In this document: one piece after another, positions 34,122 through 42,567 of the stretch
Position numbering within the stretch: position 1 is the first letter of the stretch
Layout: every line of letters starts with the position of its first letter
Assembly: GCF_019977335.1 (NCBI RefSeq)
Contig: NZ_AP024653.1
Location: 1,798,001-1,862,000 of the forward strand
Origin: Arthrobacter sp. NicSoilB4
GTDB lineage: Bacteria > Actinomycetota > Actinomycetes > Actinomycetales > Micrococcaceae
Direction: 5' to 3'
DNA: 64,000 bases
Position numbers and translations under genes: made by a program
The notes under the pieces: generated by a model
What the model was told of the DNA's origin: nothing
Databases searched by the model: none
The model's input: only the letters and a program-made list of their open reading frames with translations

Positions 34122-35104
34122 CAGCAGCTTCCCCGTTTCTTGCCGTGCAGACCCGCTGGCACCGCCCGCTGCTCTGGCTCAGCCTCGCTATGGCCGCCTC
34201 GACCCTCGCAGCCCTGGCCGGGCTGGCCCTCGACCCCCGGTTGCTGGACGGGGCACCGCTCTGGGCCAAGCCCTTTAAATTCTCCGTCTCCATTCTGATC
34301 TATGCCCTGACACTGTCCTGGCTGCTCGGCCAGCTGCAGCGCTGGCGGCGGCTGGCGTGGTGGGCAGGCACCTTGGCGGCGGTCTTCCTCGCGGTGGAAA
34401 TCGTCATCATTGGGGGAGCCGCAGCGGCAGGCAACAAAAGCCACTTCAACGTTTCCACGCCCGTTGCCGCCAGCCTCTGGTCCGTCATGGCCGCGTCAAT
34501 CGTTATCGTTTGGATCGCTGGCCTTGTTACGGCGCTGTTGCTCTTCAGGGCTCCGCTCAGTGACCCGGTGCGTTCGCTGGCGATCCGCGCCGGGTTCGTC
34601 ATCGCGCTCGTCGGCATGGCGCTTGCGTTCCTCATGACAGGCCCCACCGCGGAGCAGCTCAACAGTTTTCGGGGCATCGTCGGGGCACACACGGTTGGCC
34701 TTCCCGACGGCGGCCCCGGCCTCCCGCTGCTGGGTTGGAGCACCTCAGCTGGCGACCTGCGCGTTCCCCATTTCGTGGGCATGCACGCCCTCCAGCTCAT
34801 CCCGCTCTCGGCCCTGCTGCTCGAGTTCGGTGCCCGCCGGGTTCCGCTTCTCCGGGCGGCCGCGACGCGCCTGGGCCTGATCTGGATCCTCGTCCTGTCC
34901 TACCTGGGTGCCGTGGCGCTGCTCACGGTGCAGGCCCTGGCCGGGCAGCCGGTCGTGCGCCCCGACGCTACCGTGACGGCTTGGGGCGTGGCACTCCTCG
35001 CGGCTGCCGGGTTGGCCGCCGTCGTCGTCCTCCGCAGGGGGCGCCGCGCACTAGTCGCACAGCAAGGTGTCGTTCTGCCGGCCGCGAGCTGGCAGCAGCC
35101 GTAA
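34112..35104 (+). CDS. Multi-pass membrane protein of unknown function
   Basis: A 330-residue protein with about eight hydrophobic segments (e.g. LLWLSLAMAASTLAALAGLA, ILIYALTLSWLLGQL, WAGTLAAVFLAVEIVIIGGA, VMAASIVIVWIAGLVTALLL). Other visible parts are KPFKFSVSILIYA and FRGIVGAHTVGLPDGGPGLP between helices, and RVPHFVGMHALQLIPL, with His residues in or near membrane segments. No transporter signature was recognised. Its start overlaps the MerR gene, so translation is coupled and the regulator probably governs this protein. Confidence 0.8.
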   Translation: MSVTAASPFLAVQTRWHRPLLWLSLAMAASTLAALAGLALDPRLLDGAPLWAKPFKFSVSILIYALTLSWLLGQLQRWRRLAWWAGTLAAVFLAVEIVIIGGAAAAGNKSHFNVSTPVAASLWSVMAASIVIVWIAGLVTALLLFRAPLSDPVRSLAIRAGFVIALVGMALAFLMTGPTAEQLNSFRGIVGAHTVGLPDGGPGLPLLGWSTSAGDLRVPHFVGMHALQLIPLSALLLEFGARRVPLLRAAATRLGLIWILVLSYLGAVALLTVQALAGQPVVRPDATVTAWGVALLAAAGLAAVVVLRRGRRALVAQQGVVLPAASWQQP

Positions 35105-35111
35105 CGCCGGC

Positions 35112-36548
35112 CTAAACGGCGTCGGCTGCCGGCAGCCGGCCGGACCGCACTGCGTCGGCGAATGCCTGGTAGTCCCTTTCGTTCTGGTCGGCGTAACGCT
35201 CGGAAAAGTCGGTGATGGACAGGTCGAACTTGTCGCTCTTGCCGAGGTAGGACGCGATCGCGACCGGGTCGCCGGACCTGGCGTGGGCCCGGGCCAGGGT
35301 CCAGCCGCATGCGTTGGCGTAGAAGTTCATGCCGAGCGGCTTCATCCCTTCCACAACGGCTGAGCCCTTCATGTCACGCAGTTGGCGCCAGTACAGGTAC
35401 CGGTTGTCCTGCACGCCTTTGGTCCACCCCAGGAAGATGTCGCTCGCGGCCTGCATCATCCGCTGTCCCTGAACGACACGTTCGCCCGGCTGCTTGTAAT
35501 GGCTCTTGGGCAAGTGGTCCTCGAGCACAGATTTCGTGGCTTCCTTGACCTGGAGGAACAAGGGATCCTCTTGGTCGCGTCCCTGGAGCAAGGCGATGAA
35601 CGCCCGCGTGCCGACGCTGCCGACGCCGACGACCTTGCGGGCAACGTCGATGACTTCGAATTGTTCGAGCAGGTGGCGCCGGTCATCCGGCAGCGTGGCC
35701 CGGTAGGAACGGAGCTGGTCACGAACCGCGTTCTCAACATCCTCGCCAGACATACCGTACGTGGCTGCCAGTTCCCGGACGGGAACGACAATGGGCGGTT
35801 GACTGACAATCCGGTACTTCCCGTCAACGCGCTCGGCGAGCTTGGACAGGGCCTGCAGGCTGTCCCTGGTGTGCGCCTTGGCGACGTTCTGCCGTGCCGC
35901 TTTCACCATTCCTTGGGCAACCTTCTTGAGGGCCTTCCCCTTCTGGCTTGCCACGGCCAGGTCGATGGCTTCCATCAGTTGCTCCTCGGACAGGCGTGAG
36001 TACCAGATGTCCAGGGTGCGCATTTGCGCGAACTCGGCCATCGCCTCCCGGTACGCCCGGACCGCCCTGAGAGTCGCGTCGCGTGTTTCTTCCTTGGTGA
36101 ACGCGTTGTTACGCGCCGCAATTGTAAAACTCGCCGCCATCCGCTTGACGTCATACTCGAACGGGCCCGGGAGCGTCTCGTCGAAGTCGTTCAGGTCGAA
36201 CAGCAAAGTCCGTTCCGGCGAAGCGAAGACCCCGAAGTTGGAAAGGTGGGCGTCTCCGCACAGCTGGACGCGCAGGTCTGCCCGGGGCGTGTCTTTCAGG
36301 TCGGCCGCCATGATCTTCGCCGCACCACGGTAAAACGTGAACGGGGAGACCAGCATTCGGCCGTGTCGTACCGGTACCAGGTCCTGCTCCCGGGTGCGGT
36401 TCTGTTCCTCGAGCAACGCGACCGGATCCGGGCGGTCGGTGGCGGGAGTCCAGCCTGCGTGGCTGGAAACGGGTGTCTTCTCGCGGCACCCTTTACCCTT
36501 TGCAGCACGTTTTTCAACACTCGGGTGCTTGACTTTGGTCCCGGCCAT
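35112..36548 (-). CDS. DUF2252 domain-containing protein
   Basis: A 478-residue DUF2252 protein with a kinase-like fold. The start at 36548 (MAGTKVKHPSVEKRAAKGKG) has GGGAGG upstream; 36566 is a longer alternative. Family landmarks: RHGRMLVSPFTFYRGAAKIM near residue 65, VQLCGDAHLSNFGVFASPER (Asp/His catalytic-like), FDLNDFDETLPGPFEYDVKR, and late VVQGQRMMQAASDIFLGW. The function is unknown. It is convergent with the membrane protein gene at 34112 (7 bases apart). Confidence 0.9.
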   Translation of the reverse strand: MAGTKVKHPSVEKRAAKGKGCREKTPVSSHAGWTPATDRPDPVALLEEQNRTREQDLVPVRHGRMLVSPFTFYRGAAKIMAADLKDTPRADLRVQLCGDAHLSNFGVFASPERTLLFDLNDFDETLPGPFEYDVKRMAASFTIAARNNAFTKEETRDATLRAVRAYREAMAEFAQMRTLDIWYSRLSEEQLMEAIDLAVASQKGKALKKVAQGMVKAARQNVAKAHTRDSLQALSKLAERVDGKYRIVSQPPIVVPVRELAATYGMSGEDVENAVRDQLRSYRATLPDDRRHLLEQFEVIDVARKVVGVGSVGTRAFIALLQGRDQEDPLFLQVKEATKSVLEDHLPKSHYKQPGERVVQGQRMMQAASDIFLGWTKGVQDNRYLYWRQLRDMKGSAVVEGMKPLGMNFYANACGWTLARAHARSGDPVAIASYLGKSDKFDLSITDFSERYADQNERDYQAFADAVRSGRLPAADAV

Positions 36549-36760
36549 GATCGGTGACCCTCCCATTTACATCAGGAACCGTCACCGGCAACAGGTGCCA
36601 GGCGTTGGTGCCGGCTGAGCGCGTAAGGCGCCTTGGTTTCGGGCTCATCTGAATCGGTGCACATTGACGATCCAAGGCGACCGGAGGGCCCGGGCCGACC
36701 GCCTCACAATGCGATTGTGGCCTTGCGGCGCTGAATCGTCAACGCGCTGCGGGCGCACCC

Positions 36761-37528
36761 CTAATCTGGTTCCTTGCGTGGCTTGACTTCCGTAGGGCCA
36801 CTGACGGTTTCCACCGGGCCCAGGGTGCGGCCATGGAGCCTCTCGACCTGCGCCGTGAGCCGGGCGAGTTCGTCGCTCCTTGCGGATTCATCCGCTTTCG
36901 CCCGTGCGTTCGTCGCGGCGGTGACACTTTCGACCAGCCAGGATGACACGGTCGCGGTGACCATACTCAAGACGACAAACCCGCCGATCATCAGCGCAGC
37001 GGCAGCCCAACGGCCCGGCATAGTGACGGGATAAAAGTCGCCGTAACCGATCGTTGTGATCGTGACCATGGCCCACCACAGGGAGTCACCCATCGTGGTG
37101 ATATTCGCGTTCGGGGCGCTCTTTTCGAAACTGAGGACGCTCAGGGCAACGGTGTAGATGAGAAGGAGGGCCGATGCAATGACGTAGGCCATGAGGCGCG
37201 TTCTGATTGCCGTTCCCGGGGCCCGCTCCATGACCTGGCGCAACGTAAAAGGCCTCAGCAGCCGCAATGGCCGCATCACCGGGAGTACCACCATCAGCAA
37301 CTCCAAAGGGTGGCGGATGAACCACCGCACCGGCTGCGGCGCCAAGAGCAATTTCACGATGTAATCGACGCCGAAGGCAACCCATGTTGACCAGATGACA
37401 ATGACCAGCGCGTCCGCGTAAGGGGCCGGCGGTTCCGCGATGATCAGAATGGAATATGCCGCCAGGAAAAGGAAGGCCGCCCCGACGAGGGGCAACTCGG
37501 AATACTTCATCCACGTCTCTTGCCTCAT
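36761..37528 (-). CDS. Potassium/voltage-gated-type ion channel protein
   Basis: About 255 residues from ATG 37528 (MRQETWMKYSELPLVGAAFL; an alternative ATG is at 37510). It has six TM segments: S1-S4-like helices (YSILIIAEPPAPYADALVIV, FGVDYIVKLLLA), an Arg-rich stretch VMRPLRLLRPFTLRQVMERA, and the pore with the selectivity filter TITTIGYGDFYPVT. The C-terminal tail is a charged coiled region (ELARLTAQVERLHG). It likely passes K+ across the membrane. The longer frame to 37792 reads into the aquaporin upstream region and is not used. Confidence 0.88.
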   Translation of the reverse strand: MRQETWMKYSELPLVGAAFLFLAAYSILIIAEPPAPYADALVIVIWSTWVAFGVDYIVKLLLAPQPVRWFIRHPLELLMVVLPVMRPLRLLRPFTLRQVMERAPGTAIRTRLMAYVIASALLLIYTVALSVLSFEKSAPNANITTMGDSLWWAMVTITTIGYGDFYPVTMPGRWAAAALMIGGFVVLSMVTATVSSWLVESVTAATNARAKADESARSDELARLTAQVERLHGRTLGPVETVSGPTEVKPRKEPD

Positions 37529-37735
37529 GGCTGAATCGTAGGACTTTGTTCCCCGGAAGTCCTCAGGAAATGCCCGGCCGGATCCCTTCGCGGACGGCAG
37601 CGCTACCGTCCCCCTTGAACAGCAACGAGAACGGCGATGACAGCAGGCCCTGGCAGCGGTACATTGGGCTTCTGCGGTGCCGGCCCGCGTCGGGCACGGC
37701 AGGTCACGAAGCCAGCACCGGCGGAGGCGAATGCC

Positions 37736-38602
37736 ATGGCGAAAAATCAGGGCAATAACGCAAGCGGACGCAGGGGTGCGCGTGAAGCCCACGTGAATGA
37801 GCGAACCCTTGCCAACGAGCTGGGGGCGGTCGAGCAGAACATCCTGCTTCGAATCCAGGATTTCGATGATCCACGCCAGGAATGGCGGCGCCTGTTCTCG
37901 GAGCTATACGGCACATTTCTGCTCGTCATCGTGGCTGCCGGGGGCGGAATGATGAGCCAGGCCTTTCCCGGTGTCATCAGCCGCACGTCGGCCGTGGTGG
38001 CTCCCGGCTTAATGGTGTTGGGGATCATTCTGTTCATGGGCAAAATCTCGGGTGCCCATTTGAACCCTGCAGTCAGCCTCGCGTTCGCGCTCCGCGGCGA
38101 CTTCCCGTGGCGCCGGGTGCCGGGCTACATCGTCGTTCAGCTCATCGGCGCGACGCTTGCCTGTCTGCTGCTGCAGGCCGTCATCGGCGTCTCCGCCACC
38201 TTCGGTTCGAACTACCCGGCTGCGAACTACCCGGCGGTCGCCGCGTTCTGGATGGAGGCGCTTCTGACTTTGGCGCTGGTCAGCGTCATCCTCGGAACGG
38301 CCTCCGGGGCCCAGAACATCGGGCTCCTCGGGGCGTTTGCGGTAGGCGGCTACATTGCCCTGGCAGGGCTGTGGGGCAGTCCCATTTCAGGCACTTCGAT
38401 GAATCCCGCCCGGACTTTCGGGCCCGACCTTGTGGGCGGAAATTTCAGCCACTATTGGGTGTACGTCGCCGGGCCCCTGGCCGGAGCTGCCGCCGCCGTC
38501 GGGATCGCGTTCATTTTGCGCGGCGCAGGCGGCGGGAAGTCGGGTTCCGAAGCTGCACAGGGAGCCCTCTTCACCGAGGCCGCCCAGGAAAAGGAAGCAT
38601 AG
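37736..38602 (+). CDS. Aquaporin / MIP family channel
   Basis: A 288-residue MIP family protein starting MAKNQGNNASGRRGAREAHV, with GCGGAGGCG a few bases before the ATG. The two NPA boxes are NPAVSLAFALRGDFP and SMNPARTFGPDLVGG. Six TM segments and LYGTFLLVIVAAGGGMMSQA are present. The substrate (water, glycerol or another small solute) depends on pore residues I cannot resolve. The N-terminal tail of about 50 residues is hydrophilic and unusually long. It is divergent from the ion-channel gene (207-bp gap), suggesting a joint osmotic function. Confidence 0.89.
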   Translation: MAKNQGNNASGRRGAREAHVNERTLANELGAVEQNILLRIQDFDDPRQEWRRLFSELYGTFLLVIVAAGGGMMSQAFPGVISRTSAVVAPGLMVLGIILFMGKISGAHLNPAVSLAFALRGDFPWRRVPGYIVVQLIGATLACLLLQAVIGVSATFGSNYPAANYPAVAAFWMEALLTLALVSVILGTASGAQNIGLLGAFAVGGYIALAGLWGSPISGTSMNPARTFGPDLVGGNFSHYWVYVAGPLAGAAAAVGIAFILRGAGGGKSGSEAAQGALFTEAAQEKEA

Positions 38603-38702
38603 TGGCCGGCTGGACGGGCTCGTACGTCGTGCCTTGACCGCCGACAAGAACACGGAACGGACGGTCCAGCGCGAAACAGGCACAGCCGTGTCAGGATCAG
38701 TC

Positions 38703-39641
38703 ATGGCCCAACGTCTGATGCTGCTCGACACCGCGTCCCTGTACTTCCGCGCCTTCTATGGCATTCCCGATACGATCCGCCGCGCCGACGGAACGCCCGT
38801 GAACGCCGTCCGCGGGCTGCTCGACATGATCGCCCGCCTCACCACGGACTACGAGGCGACGCATCTCGTTGCGTGCTGGGACGACGACTGGCGTCCGCAG
38901 TGGCGGGTGGACCTTATACCGAGCTACAAGTCGCACCGGGTGGCAGAGGCGGTGGCGGATGCCCCCGATGTGGAGATCGTTCCGGACGCGCTTCGGGCGC
39001 AGATTCCGTTGATCCGCCGCGTGCTTGACCTCGCCGGCATCGCCGTCGTGGGGGCTGCCGGGCATGAGGCCGACGACGTCGTCGGCACCTACGCCAGCCA
39101 CGCCGGGCTGCCCGTCGACGTCGTGACGGGGGACCGCGACCTCTTCCAGGTCGTCGACGACGCCCGCCGGGTGCGCGTGATCTACACCGCGCGCGGCATG
39201 AAGAACCTGGAGGTCCTCACCGAGGCAGTGGTCGTTGGCAAGTACCGTGTGTTGCCCGGGCAGTATGCCGACTTCGCGACCCTCCGCGGCGATACTTCCG
39301 ATGGGCTGCCGGGCGTCGCCGGCATCGGGGAGAAGACCGCCGCGTCGCTGCTCGCCGAGTACGGCACGCTGGACGGGCTGCTCGCCGCGGCGGCCGATCC
39401 GGAAAGCGGGCTGTCCGCGTCCGTGCGGTCGAAGCTGGCGGCCGCCGCGGACTACCTTGCGGTCGCGCCCGCCGTCGTGAATGTCGTGCGCGACCTCGAA
39501 CTGCCGACGCTGGAACAGGCGGGGGCGCCACTGAACCCTGTCTCCGGCGATGCCCGCGCCGAACTGGAGGCGCTCGCCACGCAGTGGAACCTTGGCGGCT
39601 CGGTCGGACGGCTCCTCGCTGCCCTCGACCGGAGTCCGTGA
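38703..39641 (+). CDS. 5'-3' exonuclease (FEN-like)
   Basis: A 312-residue protein matching the exonuclease domain of DNA polymerase I. The start at 38703 (MAQRLMLLDTASLYFRAFYG; an upstream GTG at 38688 is also possible) begins with the metal-binding Asp region. GHEADDVVGTYASHAG and VDVVTGDRDLFQVVDDARR provide acidic residues. The H3TH DNA-binding motif is LRGDTSDGLPGVAGIGEKTA. It removes 5' flaps or RNA primers. The polymerase part of Pol I is not present. It is downstream of the aquaporin gene on the same strand. Confidence 0.88.
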   Translation: MAQRLMLLDTASLYFRAFYGIPDTIRRADGTPVNAVRGLLDMIARLTTDYEATHLVACWDDDWRPQWRVDLIPSYKSHRVAEAVADAPDVEIVPDALRAQIPLIRRVLDLAGIAVVGAAGHEADDVVGTYASHAGLPVDVVTGDRDLFQVVDDARRVRVIYTARGMKNLEVLTEAVVVGKYRVLPGQYADFATLRGDTSDGLPGVAGIGEKTAASLLAEYGTLDGLLAAAADPESGLSASVRSKLAAAADYLAVAPAVVNVVRDLELPTLEQAGAPLNPVSGDARAELEALATQWNLGGSVGRLLAALDRSP

Positions 39642-39693
39642 GGGGCTGAATTGCTGAGGCACTGCAGGAGAAGCTAACGACGGAAGGACGCCG

Positions 39694-41337
39694 ATGTCCA
39701 CGGACCTGCCAGCAGACCCTCTGAAAGTGTCCGGACGCACTGATGTCCGGGCCGCCCTGCTCGGAGGGAAGACTTTTCGGAGCCTCAGTGAGCAAACCCT
39801 GTCACCCAAGGAGGAGAAGTTCGAGAGGGCGCGGCAGACCCTGGGATTCTTCCTTGCCCCTGCCGTCGCGATTCTGTTCGCGCTGCTTCCGGTGCCGATG
39901 GACCGGACGCAACAGCTGCTGGCCGCGGTCCTGCTGGGCGTGATTATCCTATGGATCTGTGAGCCGGTGCCCATTCCGGTGGGAGGCCTCCTCGGGGTAG
40001 CCGCCGTGGTGATCCTCGGCGTGGCACCGGCCGGCGATGTCCTGGCCCCCTTTGGATCGACAACGATCTTCACCTTCATCGGCGCCTTCATCCTCGCCCA
40101 GGCGATGCTCAAGCACGGCATTGCGCAGCGGCTGGCCGTTGCCGTGCTCTCGATACCCGGCGTGGCCACGTCCACCTACCGGGTGATCGTCGCCTTCGGG
40201 GTCATCACCTGTTTGTTGTCGGCCTTCGTATCGAACACGGCGACGGTTGCCATGCTGATGCCCACAGCACTCGGCATTTTGGCGGTGATCTGCCAGCTCA
40301 TGCAGGACCGTGGCATCGTCCGGGCGGACTTTGACCCGCTGCGGCTGCGGGTCGGCGCAGCGCTGATGCTGATGCTGGCCTATGGCGCCAGCGTCGGAGG
40401 CCTGCTGACACCCGTGGGGTCCCCGCCCAACCTCATCGGCCGGGGCCTGATCGAGGAGGCCACGGGCGAGCGCATCTCCTTCGCCCAGTGGACTGCCACC
40501 GCGGCCCCGCTCTGCCTGGCCATGTTCCTGGTGCTGGCACTGATCATGTTCCTGCTCAACAGGCCCGAGGTCCGGCGGATCGAGGGCGTCGAGGAATACC
40601 TCCGCGAGCAGAAGGCCGCCCAGGGCAGAATGGCCCGCGCGGAAATCAACACCCTCATAGCCTTCGGTGTCACCGTCACCCTGTGGCTGCTCCCTGCCGT
40701 CATCAGCCTGGCCGCCGGCGCCGACTCTGAGCTGTACCTCTTCCTGGATGACCGGCTGGACGAGGGGATCGTGGCGGTGCTCGGGGCCTCGCTGCTGTTC
40801 ATCCTGCCGACGAACTGGAAGGAACGACGGGCGACGCTCACCTGGTCGGACGCCGCCCGGATCGATTGGGGGACCATCCTCCTCTTTGGTACGGGCATCA
40901 TTTTCGGTTCACTCCTTGCAGCCACCGGACTCGCGGAGACCATCGGGACCGCCGCGTCGAATAACCTCCCGGCCACGAACGTCGTCGCTATCACCGCTTT
41001 CGCCACGGTGCTGGCCATCCTCATCTCGGAGACCACCAGCAACACGGCTTCGGCAGCCGTCGTCGTCCCCATCGTCATCCCCCTCTGCGCGGCGATTGGG
41101 GTTGACCCGTTCGTGCCCGCCCTGGCGGCCACGTTCGCCGCCTCATTCGGGTTCATGCCCCCCCGTCTCGACGCCGCAGAACGCGATCGTCTACGGCTCC
41201 GGAACGGTGCCGATCATCAGGATGATCCGCACTGGGCTGGTGTTCGACATCAGCGGTGCACTCCTCATCATCGGTATAGTACCGGTGATGGTCGGCGTCA
41301 CCGGCATCGGCGGATGAGCGCGACTGCGCCCCCGTGA
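39694..41337 (+). CDS. SLC13/DASS family divalent anion:Na+ symporter, C-terminus frameshifted at a C7 run
   Basis: The open frame to 41337 ends in non-family sequence after SFGFMP. In another frame the true C-terminus PVSTPQNAIVYGSGTVPIIR continues to a stop at 41317. Removing one C from the seven Cs at 41158-41164 joins them as FMPPVSTPQNA. The body is a canonical DASS transporter with LLTPVGSPPNLIGRG, ISETTSNTASAAVVVPIVI and many TM segments. Family members import dicarboxylates or related anions. The frameshift removes the last helices, so the gene is either recently inactivated or misread. No obvious partner except the convergent glycerate kinase gene. Confidence 0.83.
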   Translation: MSTDLPADPLKVSGRTDVRAALLGGKTFRSLSEQTLSPKEEKFERARQTLGFFLAPAVAILFALLPVPMDRTQQLLAAVLLGVIILWICEPVPIPVGGLLGVAAVVILGVAPAGDVLAPFGSTTIFTFIGAFILAQAMLKHGIAQRLAVAVLSIPGVATSTYRVIVAFGVITCLLSAFVSNTATVAMLMPTALGILAVICQLMQDRGIVRADFDPLRLRVGAALMLMLAYGASVGGLLTPVGSPPNLIGRGLIEEATGERISFAQWTATAAPLCLAMFLVLALIMFLLNRPEVRRIEGVEEYLREQKAAQGRMARAEINTLIAFGVTVTLWLLPAVISLAAGADSELYLFLDDRLDEGIVAVLGASLLFILPTNWKERRATLTWSDAARIDWGTILLFGTGIIFGSLLAATGLAETIGTAASNNLPATNVVAITAFATVLAILISETTSNTASAAVVVPIVIPLCAAIGVDPFVPALAATFAASFGFMPPRLDAAERDRLRLRNGADHQDDPHWAGVRHQRCTPHHRYSTGDGRRHRHRRMSATAPP

Positions 41338-41356
41338 CAGGCAGGTTGGGCCGCAA

Positions 41357-41388
41357 AGCGCCCGTCCGCGTGATCCCGGACGGGCGCT
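41357..41388. terminator. Bidirectional terminator between convergent permease and glycerate kinase genes
   Basis: A perfect 12-bp stem, AGCGCCCGTCCG paired with CGGACGGGCGCT around an eight-base loop, lies between the stops at 41337 and 41412. On the minus strand it is followed by TTTGCGG, a short T tract; on the plus strand by CCTGC. It likely terminates mainly the minus-strand operon. Confidence 0.66.
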
Positions 41389-41411
41389 CCTGCTCCCGGC
41401 AGCAGGGAAAG

Positions 41412-42566
41412 CTAGAGGAGTCTGCTTCCGATGTCCCGTCCGATCCTGCGAAGCAGGGCCGCGGAAAGTTCAGGGTCCTTGGCGGAGTCCTGATCGGTGT
41501 AATCCGCCAGGGTGTACACCTGTGACAGGTGCAGGTCGGACCACCGGTCCCGGGGGAGCAGGGAGCGGCCGGCGACGGCGATGATCGGGCGCTGACCGGA
41601 CCGGCGTGCGACGGCGGCGGGCAGTTTCCCGGCCAGCGTCTGTTCGTCGATGCTGCCCTCGCCGGTGATCACGACGTCGCAGTTGTCCTTGCGGGTGTTG
41701 AAGTCGAGCAGGTCCAGGAAGTAGTCGGCACCGGAAACCTGGTGTGCGCCCAGCAGCAGGCAGGCGTAGCCGATGCCTCCGGCACTTCCGGCGCCTGCAT
41801 GCCCGGCGAGGGCCGCCGCGTTCGCGAATCCGGCCTCCGTCAGCTTGGCAACGAAGTGTTCCAGGCCTTGGTCCAAGGCCTCGATGTCGCCTTGTCGGGC
41901 GCCCTTTTGGGGCCCGAAGACGGCCGCTGCGCCTTGGGGCCCGAGCAGCGGGTTGTGGACGTCGCTCGCGACGATGAGTTCGGTGCCGGCCAGTTCGGGG
42001 AGGATGGACCGGTGAACGGTGTGGATCTCGTCCAGTTCCCCTCCGGAGCCGTACAGCAGCCTGCCGTCGGCGTCGCGAAAGCTGAAGCCGAGGGCCGTGA
42101 GCATTCCCAGGCCGCCGTCGGTGCTGGCACTGCCGCCCAGGGCCAGCACGATCCGTGCCGGGTTCAGGCTGAGTGCGAACAGGATTGCTTCGCCGAAGCC
42201 GCGGCTGGAGGCGTTCAGCGGCTCCAGCCGCCCGCCCGGCAGGAGCGCGAGGCCGCAGGTGTTGGCAACCTCGACGACGGCGGTGGCGCCGTCGAACGCG
42301 ATGCTGGCCTGGACGTGCTGGCCGGTGGGTCCGGCGACGGTGTAGCTGCGCTGGTTGAAGCCGGAGGCGACGGCGGCGTCAACACTGCCGTCACCTCCGT
42401 CCGCCAAAGGCAGCAGCTCGCAATGGACCGATCCGGTCCCTGAACCAGTTGCCGAGCGGAGCCCCGCGGCCAGGGCATCCGCCACCTCGCCGGCGGTGAG
42501 GCTGCCTTTGAATTTATCGGGTGCGATGAGCGTGCGGATGGTTTTCGGGGCGGTCGCGTTGTGCAT
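41412..42566 (-). CDS. Glycerate kinase
   Basis: A 384-residue type-I glycerate kinase. Landmarks: TLIAPDKFKGSLTAGEVADA near the N-terminus, LLPLADGGDGSVDA, IVLALGGSASTDGGLGMLTA, and VITGEGSIDEQTLAGKLPAA. It phosphorylates D-glycerate to 2-phosphoglycerate (or 3-PG, by relative). It is the last gene of tartrate dehydrogenase - dicarboxylate symporter - glycerate kinase, with only one base between its start and the symporter stop, so the three are co-transcribed. This fits tartrate breakdown to glycerate and then glycolysis. Confidence 0.93.
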   Translation of the reverse strand: MHNATAPKTIRTLIAPDKFKGSLTAGEVADALAAGLRSATGSGTGSVHCELLPLADGGDGSVDAAVASGFNQRSYTVAGPTGQHVQASIAFDGATAVVEVANTCGLALLPGGRLEPLNASSRGFGEAILFALSLNPARIVLALGGSASTDGGLGMLTALGFSFRDADGRLLYGSGGELDEIHTVHRSILPELAGTELIVASDVHNPLLGPQGAAAVFGPQKGARQGDIEALDQGLEHFVAKLTEAGFANAAALAGHAGAGSAGGIGYACLLLGAHQVSGADYFLDLLDFNTRKDNCDVVITGEGSIDEQTLAGKLPAAVARRSGQRPIIAVAGRSLLPRDRWSDLHLSQVYTLADYTDQDSAKDPELSAALLRRIGRDIGSRLL

Positions 42567-42567
42567 T

